A stretch of DNA of 64,000 bases from the NCBI GenBank assembly GCA_900769465.1, contig CAAGGT010000230.1, positions 36,056-100,055 of the forward strand, read 5' to 3'. Source of the stretch: Bacteroidaceae bacterium (lineage in GTDB: Bacteria; Bacteroidota; Bacteroidia; Bacteroidales; Bacteroidaceae). The translations under genes and the position numbers were made by a program. Within the stretch, counting starts at the first letter, position 1. Each line of letters opens with the position of its first letter. The notes beneath the pieces were generated by a model. That model made no database searches. It saw only the letters and a list, made by a program, of their open reading frames with translations, and was not told the origin of the DNA. Of this stretch, positions 34,269-43,122 are shown one piece after another.

Positions 34269-34369
34269 CTCTATGTTGTACAACTTTAAAATAGAGCCCC
34301 CTTGACTGAATGTTGGATAGAGAAGTAAGATATTTCCCATATGTTCAGAGAGGTTTTAAATGTTCAATG

Positions 34370-35851
34370 TTATTTTTCTTGTCTTTTAATATTGTATATG
34401 CCGCTACGCCTGATGGTCAGCAAGCCACCGTAGTTGTTGCCATATAATTCACCTTTGTCAAAAGCAAAAGAGGTTGATATAGTCCAATTGCCGGGTATGT
34501 TAGGCTTGAACGTAAGTTCAAACAACCCCGATGTGTCATTTTTTATATCTTTGAACGGTTTGCTGTATGTTCCCCAATTGTTGCTGTGGGTGAGCAATAT
34601 GCGATAATCGAGCCACGATGACAGACTGCCTTCAATTCCAACGTGGAACGCCTCTACGCGATTGTTGTATACTCCAAGTGTTTTATCTTTGTTGTATATC
34701 GGCGATGTGCAGAGTGGTGTACCAATCATTTGCCCGTAATTGAACCAACCGCCATAAGTGTGGTGCCAATAGTTGTTGTCGGCACAACTTATCTGGTCGG
34801 GAAACAGTGCGTTGCTGTCGTTGTATACCGGACCACTTTGGTCTTTCAAATTAAAGTATTCAACAGACACCGCTTTCACCCACTTGAAATTCCTCAAATT
34901 CAGTTCCAAACCCACCAACTGCTCGGTCCACAGCCCATATTCCCAGAACATCTGTGAATGGTCCTCGAAAACGTGGTCATAATATAGTCTCAGCATCCAC
35001 TTTTTATCGTTCCAAGTGATTGCTCCCTTCCAACTACCCAATACATTGCCCGCAACATTTACTTGGTCGGCAGCAACATATTGTTCATCCCCCTTCAATG
35101 GTATAAATGCCAATAAATAATCCTTGATGCGTGTAGGGGCATATACAGTATTTCCTGCTTTTCCAGCCATGTTGTATATTGTTCCGCCAAACTGTGTCAC
35201 CATATGAATACCAATTTCGGCAGTCAACGGGAATTTACTGTTGTTTCCAAATCTCATCATTCCAGATTTCGAGTGGTATAAGACGTTTGATGTGTACATC
35301 TTGCCGGGCGCAACGTAACGCTCTTGCCATTTGCCATCGGTAAATTGTCCGTAAGCAAGGTGTCCCTTTATACCAAGCCACCCCTTTGTTCCCGGGATAT
35401 TCCAATATTCGTGGAGCTCCAGACGTACTTGCGGAATTGGGCGTGCGTTACCGCTCTCAACCAAGGAACCCGTTGTCAGGCGGTGATTCATCAGTTCACC
35501 CCAACGCTCTTTTTGACCAATTGACAGCCTTAACTCTCTCCAAGTACATTCTACATACGCCTGTTGAACAAATACTGTCGATGCCATACTGACCCCGGCA
35601 ACCACGTCAACGCCCCAATCGAGTGCTATGCCGCTTTTTTTGAATGGGTGGTTACCGCTGGCTCCTACGCGTGTATATGCCATCCCCGTCTTTTCGCTCC
35701 CAAGTCCCTGCCTGTTTGTAATATGCCAAAACGGAGCATACTCACCGCTGCCATAAGCACCGGTAAGTTCCTGCCTTTCGCTCACAGTCTGCGCATTACA
35801 ACCCAAGTTTGTTGCTGTAAGCAATAAAACTAAAAATAAAAATCTCCTCAT
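34370..35851 (-). CDS. wzi: Capsule assembly Wzi-family outer-membrane protein
   Basis: 493-aa outer-membrane barrel with a signal peptide ending CNAQ. The stretch EYAPFWHITNRQGLGS near the mature N-terminus and the many aromatic strand repeats fit Wzi family proteins, which anchor or organise capsular polysaccharide at the surface. The ATG at 35851 is used; TTG one codon upstream is the alternative. It is on the same strand as the polysaccharide operon but 3.1 kb downstream of its last gene and separated by the second tail-fibre-like gene, suggesting an insertion. Own -7 box at 35901-35908. Confidence 0.85.
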   Translation of the reverse strand: MRRFLFLVLLLTATNLGCNAQTVSERQELTGAYGSGEYAPFWHITNRQGLGSEKTGMAYTRVGASGNHPFKKSGIALDWGVDVVAGVSMASTVFVQQAYVECTWRELRLSIGQKERWGELMNHRLTTGSLVESGNARPIPQVRLELHEYWNIPGTKGWLGIKGHLAYGQFTDGKWQERYVAPGKMYTSNVLYHSKSGMMRFGNNSKFPLTAEIGIHMVTQFGGTIYNMAGKAGNTVYAPTRIKDYLLAFIPLKGDEQYVAADQVNVAGNVLGSWKGAITWNDKKWMLRLYYDHVFEDHSQMFWEYGLWTEQLVGLELNLRNFKWVKAVSVEYFNLKDQSGPVYNDSNALFPDQISCADNNYWHHTYGGWFNYGQMIGTPLCTSPIYNKDKTLGVYNNRVEAFHVGIEGSLSSWLDYRILLTHSNNWGTYSKPFKDIKNDTSGLFELTFKPNIPGNWTISTSFAFDKGELYGNNYGGLLTIRRSGIYNIKRQEK

Positions 35852-35900
35852 CAATTATTGCTTTAAATGTAAAGCCAATGTACACTGTCCGTTAAACTCA

Positions 35901-35908
35901 CAAAGTTA
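35901..35908 (-). promoter_or_regulatory. -7 box of wzi
   Basis: Minus-strand TAACTTTG, exact to consensus, 49 nt before the ATG; no clear -33 element. Confidence 0.5.
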
Positions 35909-35966
35909 ACGATAAAAATTATATATGAAAGTGAATTTATATGCAATTCACCTATAGTGTCATTCC

Positions 35967-36002
35967 AACAACCCTGTTACCTTGCTACTGTTTGTATTTT
36001 TG
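35967..36002 (+). promoter_or_regulatory. AGCAACC-type promoter P3, distal promoter of second tail-fibre-like gene
   Basis: AACAACC (35967-35973), 21-bp spacer, TATTTTTG (35995-36002). Preceded by ATAGTGTCATTC as at P1. Confidence 0.5.
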
Positions 36003-36017
36003 TGATTGGAAAACAGC

Positions 36018-36066
36018 AGATGCCACGCCTCTTTCTATGTCATACAAAACTTTACTGGTGGCATCT
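36018..36066 (+). promoter_or_regulatory. Leader stem-loop downstream of P3
   Basis: Perfect 9-bp inverted repeat AGATGCCAC (36018-36026) with GTGGCATCT (36058-36066). The P1 leader has an equivalent GCCAC...GTGGC stem in the same relative place, so the two leaders may share a structured 5' region. Confidence 0.4.
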
Positions 36067-36129
36067 TCGGTACGTTTTTGTGTTATTATAACCGGTCAAT
36101 TAATTAAATATTTGCATTTGTGGTATTAT

Positions 36130-36164
36130 AGCAACCTAATGCGCTTATTCAGGTACTAAATTTG
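36130..36164 (+). promoter_or_regulatory. AGCAACC-type promoter P4, proximal promoter of second tail-fibre-like gene
   Basis: AGCAACC (36130-36136), 20-bp spacer, TAAATTTG (36157-36164). It would give a leader of only about 10 nt before the ATG at 36182. Confidence 0.55.
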
Positions 36165-36181
36165 TGTAAAAAATGTAAGCT

Positions 36182-38857
36182 ATGAATAAACAGAACGAAC
36201 AGATGCCCGTCAGGTATAAACAACTTGGCAGTGGGCAAGGAAGCGATTTTTATTTTGAACGCAGCCTGGATTTGATTTTTTCACCTGGTTGCTTCACTGT
36301 TGAGATAGACCATGCAAACAATGATGTGGGGTTGCCTGTTGAGTACTGTGGCAGTGACCATTATATTGTGGGCACTCTTATGGTTACTGACAACGGCGTA
36401 TCGAATTTACAGTTGGATAACCGCTTGACAGGTCAGGTCCTTATTTTTACATCCCGCAATAGCAAGGAGACTAAAGTCTACACAAGAACTTATGCTGATG
36501 GTGTGTGGTGCGAATGGAGTAGCCTGGCACGTGTAGGTATGTATAACAATATATCTACAACGGACGAACTGCTGGCAACTGTTTACGGTTTAGTTAACGA
36601 AAATATTCGTGCCAAAGAAGTAGAGGAGAGCGTTAAGCACACAGCAGTCGATATTTCTTCACTGTCTTGCACTGCAGACAATGAAAATGTTACAATAACC
36701 GGTAAATCTATGGATGGTGAAGTTGTACATACAGTAGAAATACCTGTTGCTACAACCGAGAAAGCTGGTTTAATTAGCGCAGTGGACAAAATCAAGGTGG
36801 ATTCAGTTCTTCCTTTTATCGAGGATACAAATCACACTTCGGCATCTCTGCTTGTAGGTAATGCAAATAATTATAATGTGGGTACAAAAGTTACTTATGG
36901 TACTCTCACTGATTGGCGTACAGGAACATTTCGTTGCATAGAGGGGCAACTGATTAAGATTGACACTCAAGGTGGAACTGGTGTTATTCGCCCCCTTGCT
37001 TTCTGCGATAAGGATATGGTTGTCTTGCAAACTACGGGTACCAGTGACGGAATGCTTAAAGGTGCTCTGGTTGCTCCTGTAGGTACTGAATATATTGTAG
37101 TGAACTGCAAAGCAGAGTATGTAGATAACTTTTCTCTTGAAATAATAGGGCATATTGCAGACATTGCACATAGATATGAAGATAGAGAGGGTAGTATAGA
37201 TGATATAGTACAGAACTTTACAACCTACACAGGTACTGCATTGACGCGAGACAACTTAACAGTGGGTACATTTTATCGCGGTGATGTAGGGGCTGTCATT
37301 GAAAAAGGAAGGAATTACCAAGCCTTGAGTCTAGTACTTAGAGCAAAAAACGTAAATAAGTTCTTCCTTCGCAGTAATGGAACAGACACTGTAGCTCCTG
37401 CTATATTTGCAGACGCAAATAATAGAGTCGTAGCAAAAAGCGCGAAAAATGTGAATGAAATATTATCAGTTCCTGATGAGGCAGAATATATCTACATCAA
37501 TGCATACCCCGACACAGTTAACGAGGATTTTGAACTTCGTGTGGATTTTATTCCTTTAGCTACTACAGAACGTAATGGTCTTATGAGTGCGGAGGACAAG
37601 AGAAAGGTGGATTCAGTTCTTCCTTTTATCGAGGATACAAATCACACCTCGGCATCCCTGCTTGTAGGTAATGCAAATAATTATAATGTGGGTACAAAAG
37701 TTACTTATGGTACTCTCACTGATTGGCGTACAGGAACATTCTACTGCAAGGCTGGACAGATTGTGAAAATAGATACACAGGGTACTAGAGGGGCTGTTCG
37801 CCCCCTTGCTTTCTGCGATAAGGATATGGTTGTCTTGCAAACTACGGGTGCCAATGACGGAATGCTTAAAGGTGTTCTGGTTGCTCCTGTAGGTACTGAA
37901 TATATTGTCGTTAACTGCAATGCTGATTATGAAGAGAATTTTTTGCTTGAAATAAAAGGGGAATTGGTACACGCAGTGGAAAATTACGGTACGCCCCCTC
38001 AAATTTTTGAGCAACCCATCAGGCGTAGGTCAAAGGATGAACCCGTGAGATTGTGTTTCTTTGGCAATTCTTGGCATATGAATACCTGGTGGTATCTTAA
38101 TAAGATGTTACACTCCGTCGGGATAAATGCCGAAATGAAATGTTTTTATGTGGGCGGTTCTATATTCAGTCAATGGGTAGATTACTATAAGAATAACATC
38201 GCTGTTGATTGTTGGACATCTGTTGATGGCGCCGACTGGCAAACCACAAAGTTGAATTTTGCCGATACACTAAAAGAAAAGTGGGATGTCATTGCTTTCC
38301 AACAGGGTGCATACAAGGCTTTGGATTGGAATAACTGGAGTATATATAATGAGTTGGTGAGCATCATAAAGCGTAATTGTGGAGTTGACACAGTTATCGC
38401 ATTTAACGTAGGGTGGACACCCCCTTTACAGAATGAAAATCTCGCTGTTTACGGAAATTCGCCTGAAGGACAGAAAGTTTGGCAGGAGATTGATAACCAT
38501 TATACTTTGCGTTTTATGAGGATGAGCGGTATAAGTAATGTTGCCCCCAATGGTGCAACAATGTGGTCTATGCGTAGGAATCCACAGCTTAATGTGGCAA
38601 ATGATATGGCAACTGATGCTTTGCACCCCGATAATGGACTGCCAATGTACGGTCTTGCAGGAACTTGGTGGCAGACATATATCGCTCCTATGTTTGGCGT
38701 TGATTTTAGTGAGGTGGAGTGGTTGCCAAGCACATCCACACAAAAGGCAACTGTCAGTGGCAGTAGCTGGCAAGCTATTAGCGAGGAACAACGAGAAATA
38801 ATCAGGGAGATAGTTAAATTGTCGATGAGCGACAGGTTTGGATTTAATGAAGTGTGA
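36182..38857 (+). CDS. Second tail-fibre-like protein with SGNH (DUF4886-like) hydrolase domain
   Basis: 891-aa soluble protein, no signal peptide. The N-terminus aligns in plan with the 29359 gene (HYIVGTLMV, GQVLIFTS, WCEWSSL: a knob-like fibre domain). Two fibre-type linkers (PVATTEKAGLISAVDKIKVD and PLATTERNGLMSAEDKRKVD) each introduce a near-identical beta-rich domain (about 205-320 and 475-595). Residues about 615-870 form an SGNH/DUF4886-like hydrolase: block I FFGNSW (S630), FQQGAYKA and the catalytic-type DALHP (D812, H815). It lacks the LRR-like tail of its paralogue. It is driven by tandem AGCAACC promoters and ends at a 19-bp terminator. A surface-glycan esterase or receptor-binding role is inferred. 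Confidence 0.65.
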   Translation: MNKQNEQMPVRYKQLGSGQGSDFYFERSLDLIFSPGCFTVEIDHANNDVGLPVEYCGSDHYIVGTLMVTDNGVSNLQLDNRLTGQVLIFTSRNSKETKVYTRTYADGVWCEWSSLARVGMYNNISTTDELLATVYGLVNENIRAKEVEESVKHTAVDISSLSCTADNENVTITGKSMDGEVVHTVEIPVATTEKAGLISAVDKIKVDSVLPFIEDTNHTSASLLVGNANNYNVGTKVTYGTLTDWRTGTFRCIEGQLIKIDTQGGTGVIRPLAFCDKDMVVLQTTGTSDGMLKGALVAPVGTEYIVVNCKAEYVDNFSLEIIGHIADIAHRYEDREGSIDDIVQNFTTYTGTALTRDNLTVGTFYRGDVGAVIEKGRNYQALSLVLRAKNVNKFFLRSNGTDTVAPAIFADANNRVVAKSAKNVNEILSVPDEAEYIYINAYPDTVNEDFELRVDFIPLATTERNGLMSAEDKRKVDSVLPFIEDTNHTSASLLVGNANNYNVGTKVTYGTLTDWRTGTFYCKAGQIVKIDTQGTRGAVRPLAFCDKDMVVLQTTGANDGMLKGVLVAPVGTEYIVVNCNADYEENFLLEIKGELVHAVENYGTPPQIFEQPIRRRSKDEPVRLCFFGNSWHMNTWWYLNKMLHSVGINAEMKCFYVGGSIFSQWVDYYKNNIAVDCWTSVDGADWQTTKLNFADTLKEKWDVIAFQQGAYKALDWNNWSIYNELVSIIKRNCGVDTVIAFNVGWTPPLQNENLAVYGNSPEGQKVWQEIDNHYTLRFMRMSGISNVAPNGATMWSMRRNPQLNVANDMATDALHPDNGLPMYGLAGTWWQTYIAPMFGVDFSEVEWLPSTSTQKATVSGSSWQAISEEQREIIREIVKLSMSDRFGFNEV
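36794..36930 (+). repeat. Intragenic direct repeat, copy A
   Basis: 137 bp nearly identical (about 135 of 137) to 37604-37740, exactly 810 bp (270 codons) away in frame. A second highly similar block follows at about 36989-37120 and 37799-37930. Recombination would cleanly delete or add one fibre domain. Confidence 0.85.
37604..37740 (+). repeat. Intragenic direct repeat, copy B
   Basis: Second copy of the 36794-36930 repeat within the same ORF; the few differences seen are silent. Confidence 0.85.
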
Positions 38858-38871
38858 TAGGCATACTTTCT

Positions 38872-38915
38872 CAATATAAGAATTTGGAGTAAAGTCACTC
38901 CAAATTCTTATATTG
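38872..38915. terminator. Bidirectional terminator between fibre gene and polysaccharide operon
   Basis: Perfect 19-bp stem (38872-38890 with 38897-38915), 6-nt loop, AT-rich, between convergent genes. Confidence 0.75.
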
Positions 38916-38967
38916 TAATCAGCTGTAATTTATTTTTTGTTGCTGGTTTCTGTGCGTCTATAAGAAT

Positions 38968-39870
38968 TTACAACATAATGTTGTAATGTTCCTTTAAGTG
39001 AGCAATAATTTTCTCCCTGTCATTGCCACAGGCTTTCTTAATTTCAAAGACTTTTGCATCTACAAGTGTGCGGTACCACCATCCTTGCAAAAAGTGCCAC
39101 AAGAAACCCTCTTTTCCTTCAAGGAAACCAAGTTTAAAGAAATAACGATAAATAAAGTACGCAAACGAACGCCAAAAGAGTGGTTTCATTGCATATTTGT
39201 GCTTTAGCATTCTCTTTTTGTGTGCTTGTTCCGATATTTGTTTGTTTTCATCGGTTGCACCGGCATTTGTTAGGTCAAATTCAATATCCAGCAGGTCTAC
39301 AGCTTCCCTTATTGCATACCCGATATGCTTTTGTGTCCACCAACTCAAGTTATTCAGGTTATCATCGGCGAATTCATTCTTGAATTCAATCGTTCTTCCT
39401 TCAACAACTTGAATATGTTCATCCATTTGGCGAACCTCACTTTTTGCTTTACCGTTCTGAAACAGACGCAATAATTTTACTTGGTTCATACCGCGTCTGA
39501 TGGTGCGTCCAAGGAATACACGACGAAGTGGGAATACAATACCTGTTATATCTTGTTCAAGATTTGGCAACTTTTCTTTGAGTTCCTCTACAAGTTCAGG
39601 TGTGAGATATTCATCGGCATCAAGTCTCAACACCCATTTTGTCTCTATTTGGACATTCTCAAGCGCCCAATTAAATTGAGTGGCATAATTAGTCCATTTG
39701 TTTTGCAAAATAGTAACATTGTTGTAACCTTTTGCAATTTCAAGGGTATTGTCTGTAGAGAATGAGTCAATTATAAAAACACTCTTTACATACGGTGATA
39801 TCCTATCAAGGCAACGCTTGATATGTATCTCTTCGTTGAATGTCAGTATTATAACAGAAATATCAAGCAT
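38968..39870 (-). CDS. Family 2 glycosyltransferase (WaaE/KdtX-like)
   Basis: 300-aa GT-A enzyme with the N-terminal ISVIILTFNEEIHIKRCLD, the metal-binding DADEY motif at about residue 85, and a C-terminal amphipathic helix region (WRSFAYFIYRYFFKLGFLEG) suggesting membrane association. It most resembles the WaaE/KdtX group, which adds sugars to LPS core or capsule units. It is the last gene of the minus-strand operon, 10 nt after the WcaF-like gene. Donor and acceptor unknown. Confidence 0.85.
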   Translation of the reverse strand: MLDISVIILTFNEEIHIKRCLDRISPYVKSVFIIDSFSTDNTLEIAKGYNNVTILQNKWTNYATQFNWALENVQIETKWVLRLDADEYLTPELVEELKEKLPNLEQDITGIVFPLRRVFLGRTIRRGMNQVKLLRLFQNGKAKSEVRQMDEHIQVVEGRTIEFKNEFADDNLNNLSWWTQKHIGYAIREAVDLLDIEFDLTNAGATDENKQISEQAHKKRMLKHKYAMKPLFWRSFAYFIYRYFFKLGFLEGKEGFLWHFLQGWWYRTLVDAKVFEIKKACGNDREKIIAHLKEHYNIML

Positions 39871-39880
39871 AATATCAGTA

Positions 39881-40423
39881 TTATTCTTTTATAACTCTTT
39901 TCTTTATTGGCTTTGCGGGGTTACCACCTACAATAGTCCAAGGCTCCACATTCTTGAAAACAGCGGCTCTTGCTCCAACAATAGCACCTTCGCCAATTGT
40001 TACACCCATACCGACAAAAGTGTCGGCAGCAACCCAAACATTATCTTTGATTATGATTGGTTTGGTGATTAGAGGTAGCATAAGGCTTTCTGTTTTATGA
40101 CCAGCAGTACAAATATATGCACCTTGGGAAATGACACTATCATTGCCTATGAAGATAAGGTTTTTGTTGTAAATTTTGGTGTTGGGGCCAATACATGCTC
40201 TACCACATTTAAGGTTCCAAGGCATAAAAATATCACATGTGGGGTAGATATATGCGTCTTTATCTATTTCAGCTCCGAATATAGTCAGCAATCCATGTCG
40301 TAGCCATTTAAAAGTTCTTCCAATAGCAATACGAAATATGGTTACGTTGATAAATTTCCATATTAATCTTTTAATTCTATGAGGCTTTTCCTCTTTGTAT
40401 GATGATAGATTTTCCTTTCTCAT
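39881..40423 (-). CDS. WcaF-like hexapeptide acetyltransferase
   Basis: 180-aa left-handed beta-helix acyltransferase with repeating hexapeptides (LKCGRACIGPNTKIYNKN, VWVAADTFVGMGVTIGEG) and the ending PWTIVGGNPAKPIKKR typical of the CatB/LacA/WcaF group. The active-site His lies in TAGHKTES. It likely O-acetylates a sugar of the repeat unit using acetyl-CoA. It is preceded by a GT2 gene (5-nt gap) and followed by another. Confidence 0.85.
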   Translation of the reverse strand: MRKENLSSYKEEKPHRIKRLIWKFINVTIFRIAIGRTFKWLRHGLLTIFGAEIDKDAYIYPTCDIFMPWNLKCGRACIGPNTKIYNKNLIFIGNDSVISQGAYICTAGHKTESLMLPLITKPIIIKDNVWVAADTFVGMGVTIGEGAIVGARAAVFKNVEPWTIVGGNPAKPIKKRVIKE

Positions 40424-40428
40424 ATAGA

Positions 40429-41196
40429 TTATCTGTATAATTTATAAATAAAGTTTAGGTTTTCTTTTATAAATCGAGACAACTTGCTTGCGATAATTAT
40501 GAATTGTCTTTTAAAGTATCCCATCTTCAATATTTCTTTTCTTGCTCTATCTGCTTCTTGAAGTCCTTGATCCATATTGTTGCTGCTAATGCCTGTTGTG
40601 TCAAATAAAGAAATGCAATATGGCACTTTTAAGAAATGTTTCCCATTTACAACGGTTTGCATTGTAAATTTATAGTCTGCTGCAATCTTATAACTCTCAT
40701 CAAATGTTATGTTATGTTTTTTGATAAAATCTACCTTATAGAACATCGATTGGTGGCTCGCAAACATGCCATACCATATGCGTTTATGACCATATGAAAT
40801 AATTTCATTTCCAACATGTCCGTCTTTTAATTCCGCATAGTTTCCATAAACTAATTCTGGAAGTATTTTACAATCAGTTATGGATTTGGCGACTTTTTCA
40901 AGGATATCATTTTGGGCTATTGCATCTCCTGAATTTGCAAATATTACGTAATCTCCAGTTGCATATGATAAACCCTTATTCATGGCATTGTATATGCCAT
41001 TGTCGCGCTCGCTGACAATAGTGCTGAAAAACTCATTGTATTTCTGCACTATAGACATTGTTTTATCTTTGGAGCCACCGTCAATTAAAATATATTCAAT
41101 GTTATTATATGTTTGACCAATAACACTATTAATTGTCTGTTCAATTTCTTTTTCCCCGTTAAAAACAATTGTAATGACTGAAAACTTTATATTCAT
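40429..41196 (-). CDS. Family 2 glycosyltransferase
   Basis: 255-aa GT-A enzyme opening KFSVITIVFNGEKEIEQTIN, with YILIDGGSKDKTMSIV, SERDNGIYNAMNKGLSYATG and FANSGDAI (the DxD-equivalent). This is the WcaE/'PGL' type common in colanic-acid and capsule loci. No membrane helices. Substrate unknown. Confidence 0.88.
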   Translation of the reverse strand: MNIKFSVITIVFNGEKEIEQTINSVIGQTYNNIEYILIDGGSKDKTMSIVQKYNEFFSTIVSERDNGIYNAMNKGLSYATGDYVIFANSGDAIAQNDILEKVAKSITDCKILPELVYGNYAELKDGHVGNEIISYGHKRIWYGMFASHQSMFYKVDFIKKHNITFDESYKIAADYKFTMQTVVNGKHFLKVPYCISLFDTTGISSNNMDQGLQEADRARKEILKMGYFKRQFIIIASKLSRFIKENLNFIYKLYR

Positions 41197-41254
41197 GCTA
41201 TATTGATTTTGGTTTTAAAATACTTAATATATGTTGGCTATTCGTCTTATCTTT

Positions 41255-41824
41255 TTAATTTTGAAGCGTATCTTTTTTATTGTTCTTACATAACAAATTT
41301 TCGTCAAAATCTATAGGTGTCTCGTGTGATAGCATTTTTTTATGAACAGCAACTTCATCATCACAACAAAAACGGTTCTTGATTTTTTTTGCTGGTACTC
41401 CTCCATATATTGAATATGGTTCAACATCTTTAGTTACAACTGAACCTGCTGCAATGATGCTGCCGTCGCCAATGTTTACGCCGCACATAATTATTGAATA
41501 TGCACCAATCCAACAGTCACGTCCAATTGCCGTGGCTTTGAGTTCTCCTCTTCCTGAATATATAATTGGAGTTCCCGGAATGTCGTAACGGTGGTCTCCA
41601 CCCATTATGCGTACATCGTTAGCCAACATTGTATAGGCTCCAATTTTTACTTTTGGATAGATAAAACACTTAGGTCCAATGTAAACATTCTTTTCTGTAA
41701 CCAAGTCACGCGATATGTATGATTTACCGCCAAAGTATGTTGTCTTGTCAACGTACTTTAGTTTATAATAATTTCTGTAATATGCAGCTTTTAGAGTGCG
41801 TCCAATCTTTTTGATAAAGTTCAT
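41255..41824 (-). CDS. Hexapeptide-repeat acyltransferase (CatB-like)
   Basis: 189-aa left-handed beta-helix enzyme: KTTYFGGKSYISRD, VKIGAYTMLANDVRIMGGDH (active-site His), then DCWIGAYSIIMCGVNIGDG and PYSIYGGVPAKKIKNR. It probably acetylates a sugar OH or amine of the polysaccharide. It starts 4 nt after the GT4 gene. Confidence 0.85.
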   Translation of the reverse strand: MNFIKKIGRTLKAAYYRNYYKLKYVDKTTYFGGKSYISRDLVTEKNVYIGPKCFIYPKVKIGAYTMLANDVRIMGGDHRYDIPGTPIIYSGRGELKATAIGRDCWIGAYSIIMCGVNIGDGSIIAAGSVVTKDVEPYSIYGGVPAKKIKNRFCCDDEVAVHKKMLSHETPIDFDENLLCKNNKKDTLQN

Positions 41825-41828
41825 ATCC

Positions 41829-42923
41829 TTATTTCAAATTTTTCTTTAGTACTTCAATCTGGTAGTATGGTGTCCAGTACTCGTCAATCTCTTTCATACA
41901 CATTTCGCGGATTTCTTCTCTGTCGCGTGCAGTGTTGAACCACTCATTGATTTTTTGAGTCAGCGAGTCAATGTTCTCATATTCAAAGAATGTTCCGGTT
42001 TCACCTTCTCTAATAGATTCAAACTCAGGCATTTGATGCGGAAAATGGTTGTGCGTTATTACCGGGGTGCCGAACACGAGTGAATGCATTGCTGTGAGGC
42101 CTACATTGCCGGGTGAAACGCAAAGGTCGGCGTTGTAGATAAGATTACCTAATTCTACCTCGTTATAGCACGGACCATAGAACCAAACGTTTTTTGTTAA
42201 ACCCAATTCGGTCGTCAGTTTTTCCAATTCCTCTTTCTTCTCGCCACCACCAATCAGTGTTAGGTTGTATTTGATGCCTTTGGCCTTGCTTTTTGACATT
42301 GCGTGAAGTATCATATCAAGTTTTTTCACTTGTGTCAATCGGCCCACGAATACCAAGTTGGGATTGTCGTTGCCAAAGTGGTTTGTGTAAATGTCTGTGG
42401 TTTGCAGTTGTTTGCGTGTTTCAAGTTGCTCATCGTATGCCAAAGAGTTGTGGATTACAAACAGTTTCTCCTTGTTGAATCCCTCTTTTATCATCAGTTC
42501 GCGTGCATAGTTTCCATAGAGGAAAGTACCATCGGCCATCTTGAACAGCATTTTCTTTATGATGCGTTCAATGCGGCTCTCTTTCCCATACCAACCGTGT
42601 GTCCACAGATAAACTTTCTTCCTTTTGTAGAATTTTGAAAAGATAAGGAATAGCCAAGTGCTTATGCAGCGTGTATCGCCAAGCATAATGTATCTGTCAT
42701 ATTTCTGTCGCAATAACCTCAAGACTCCTTTCTGAAAATAGGCTCCTCGCAGTGGTTTGTTGTGAACCTCTTTGACATTTCCTTTTAGGACAGAGTAGTC
42801 CATTTTCTTGACATCCCCCATTGAATCGCCAAAGACAAAATCACAATCAAACTCTTGGTCTATGAGTTTAAAAATACTAGTGCGATAGTGTTGTGCGTAG
42901 TTGTATATAAGGCAAAGTTTCAT
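41829..42923 (-). CDS. Family 4 glycosyltransferase (GT-B)
   Basis: 364-aa GT-B enzyme: N-terminal acceptor domain starting KLCLIYNYAQHYRTSIFKL, then a C-terminal nucleotide-sugar domain with LVFVGRLTQVKKLDMILHAM, LTLIGGGEKKEELEKL, VWFYGPCYNEVELGNLI and SPGNVGLTAMHSLVFGTPVI. The usual E-x7-E region is at PEFESIREGETGTFFE. A 199-nt AT-rich gap without genes precedes it, so it may begin a sub-operon. Confidence 0.88.
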   Translation of the reverse strand: MKLCLIYNYAQHYRTSIFKLIDQEFDCDFVFGDSMGDVKKMDYSVLKGNVKEVHNKPLRGAYFQKGVLRLLRQKYDRYIMLGDTRCISTWLFLIFSKFYKRKKVYLWTHGWYGKESRIERIIKKMLFKMADGTFLYGNYARELMIKEGFNKEKLFVIHNSLAYDEQLETRKQLQTTDIYTNHFGNDNPNLVFVGRLTQVKKLDMILHAMSKSKAKGIKYNLTLIGGGEKKEELEKLTTELGLTKNVWFYGPCYNEVELGNLIYNADLCVSPGNVGLTAMHSLVFGTPVITHNHFPHQMPEFESIREGETGTFFEYENIDSLTQKINEWFNTARDREEIREMCMKEIDEYWTPYYQIEVLKKNLK

Positions 42924-43122
42924 AATATTTGTTTTTATTAGAAGAAAACCGTTTTATCCTAAAAATAAAGGTGCCAAATCGAATTGACGTAACCTTGTTT
43001 AATTACACAAATTTTATAGTTGTTTATATTTTATAATTTGTATTTTCGTTACAGAGACTCTTTTATATTTTCGGAAATCAATTCGTTTCTTGGAATAATT
43101 AAAAGTATGTTAAATTTAAATG

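Larger units (their letters stand above)
33938..34369. other. Intergenic region between sigma gene and wzi
   Basis: Very AT-rich with no coding signal. It carries the sigma -7 box (33966-33973), promoter P2 and small-RNA-like copy 2. The last 100 nt before the wzi stop show nothing beyond a short GTTGTACAAC palindrome. Confidence 0.5.

Noticed and set aside
29359..38857. Diversity-generating retroelement targets
   Set aside because: No reverse transcriptase or template repeat in the window; the C-termini are SGNH or LRR-like, not C-type lectin folds.
28978..38960. Prophage or tailocin
   Set aside because: Only fibre-like genes are present; no capsid, terminase, sheath, tube, baseplate, lysis or integrase genes.
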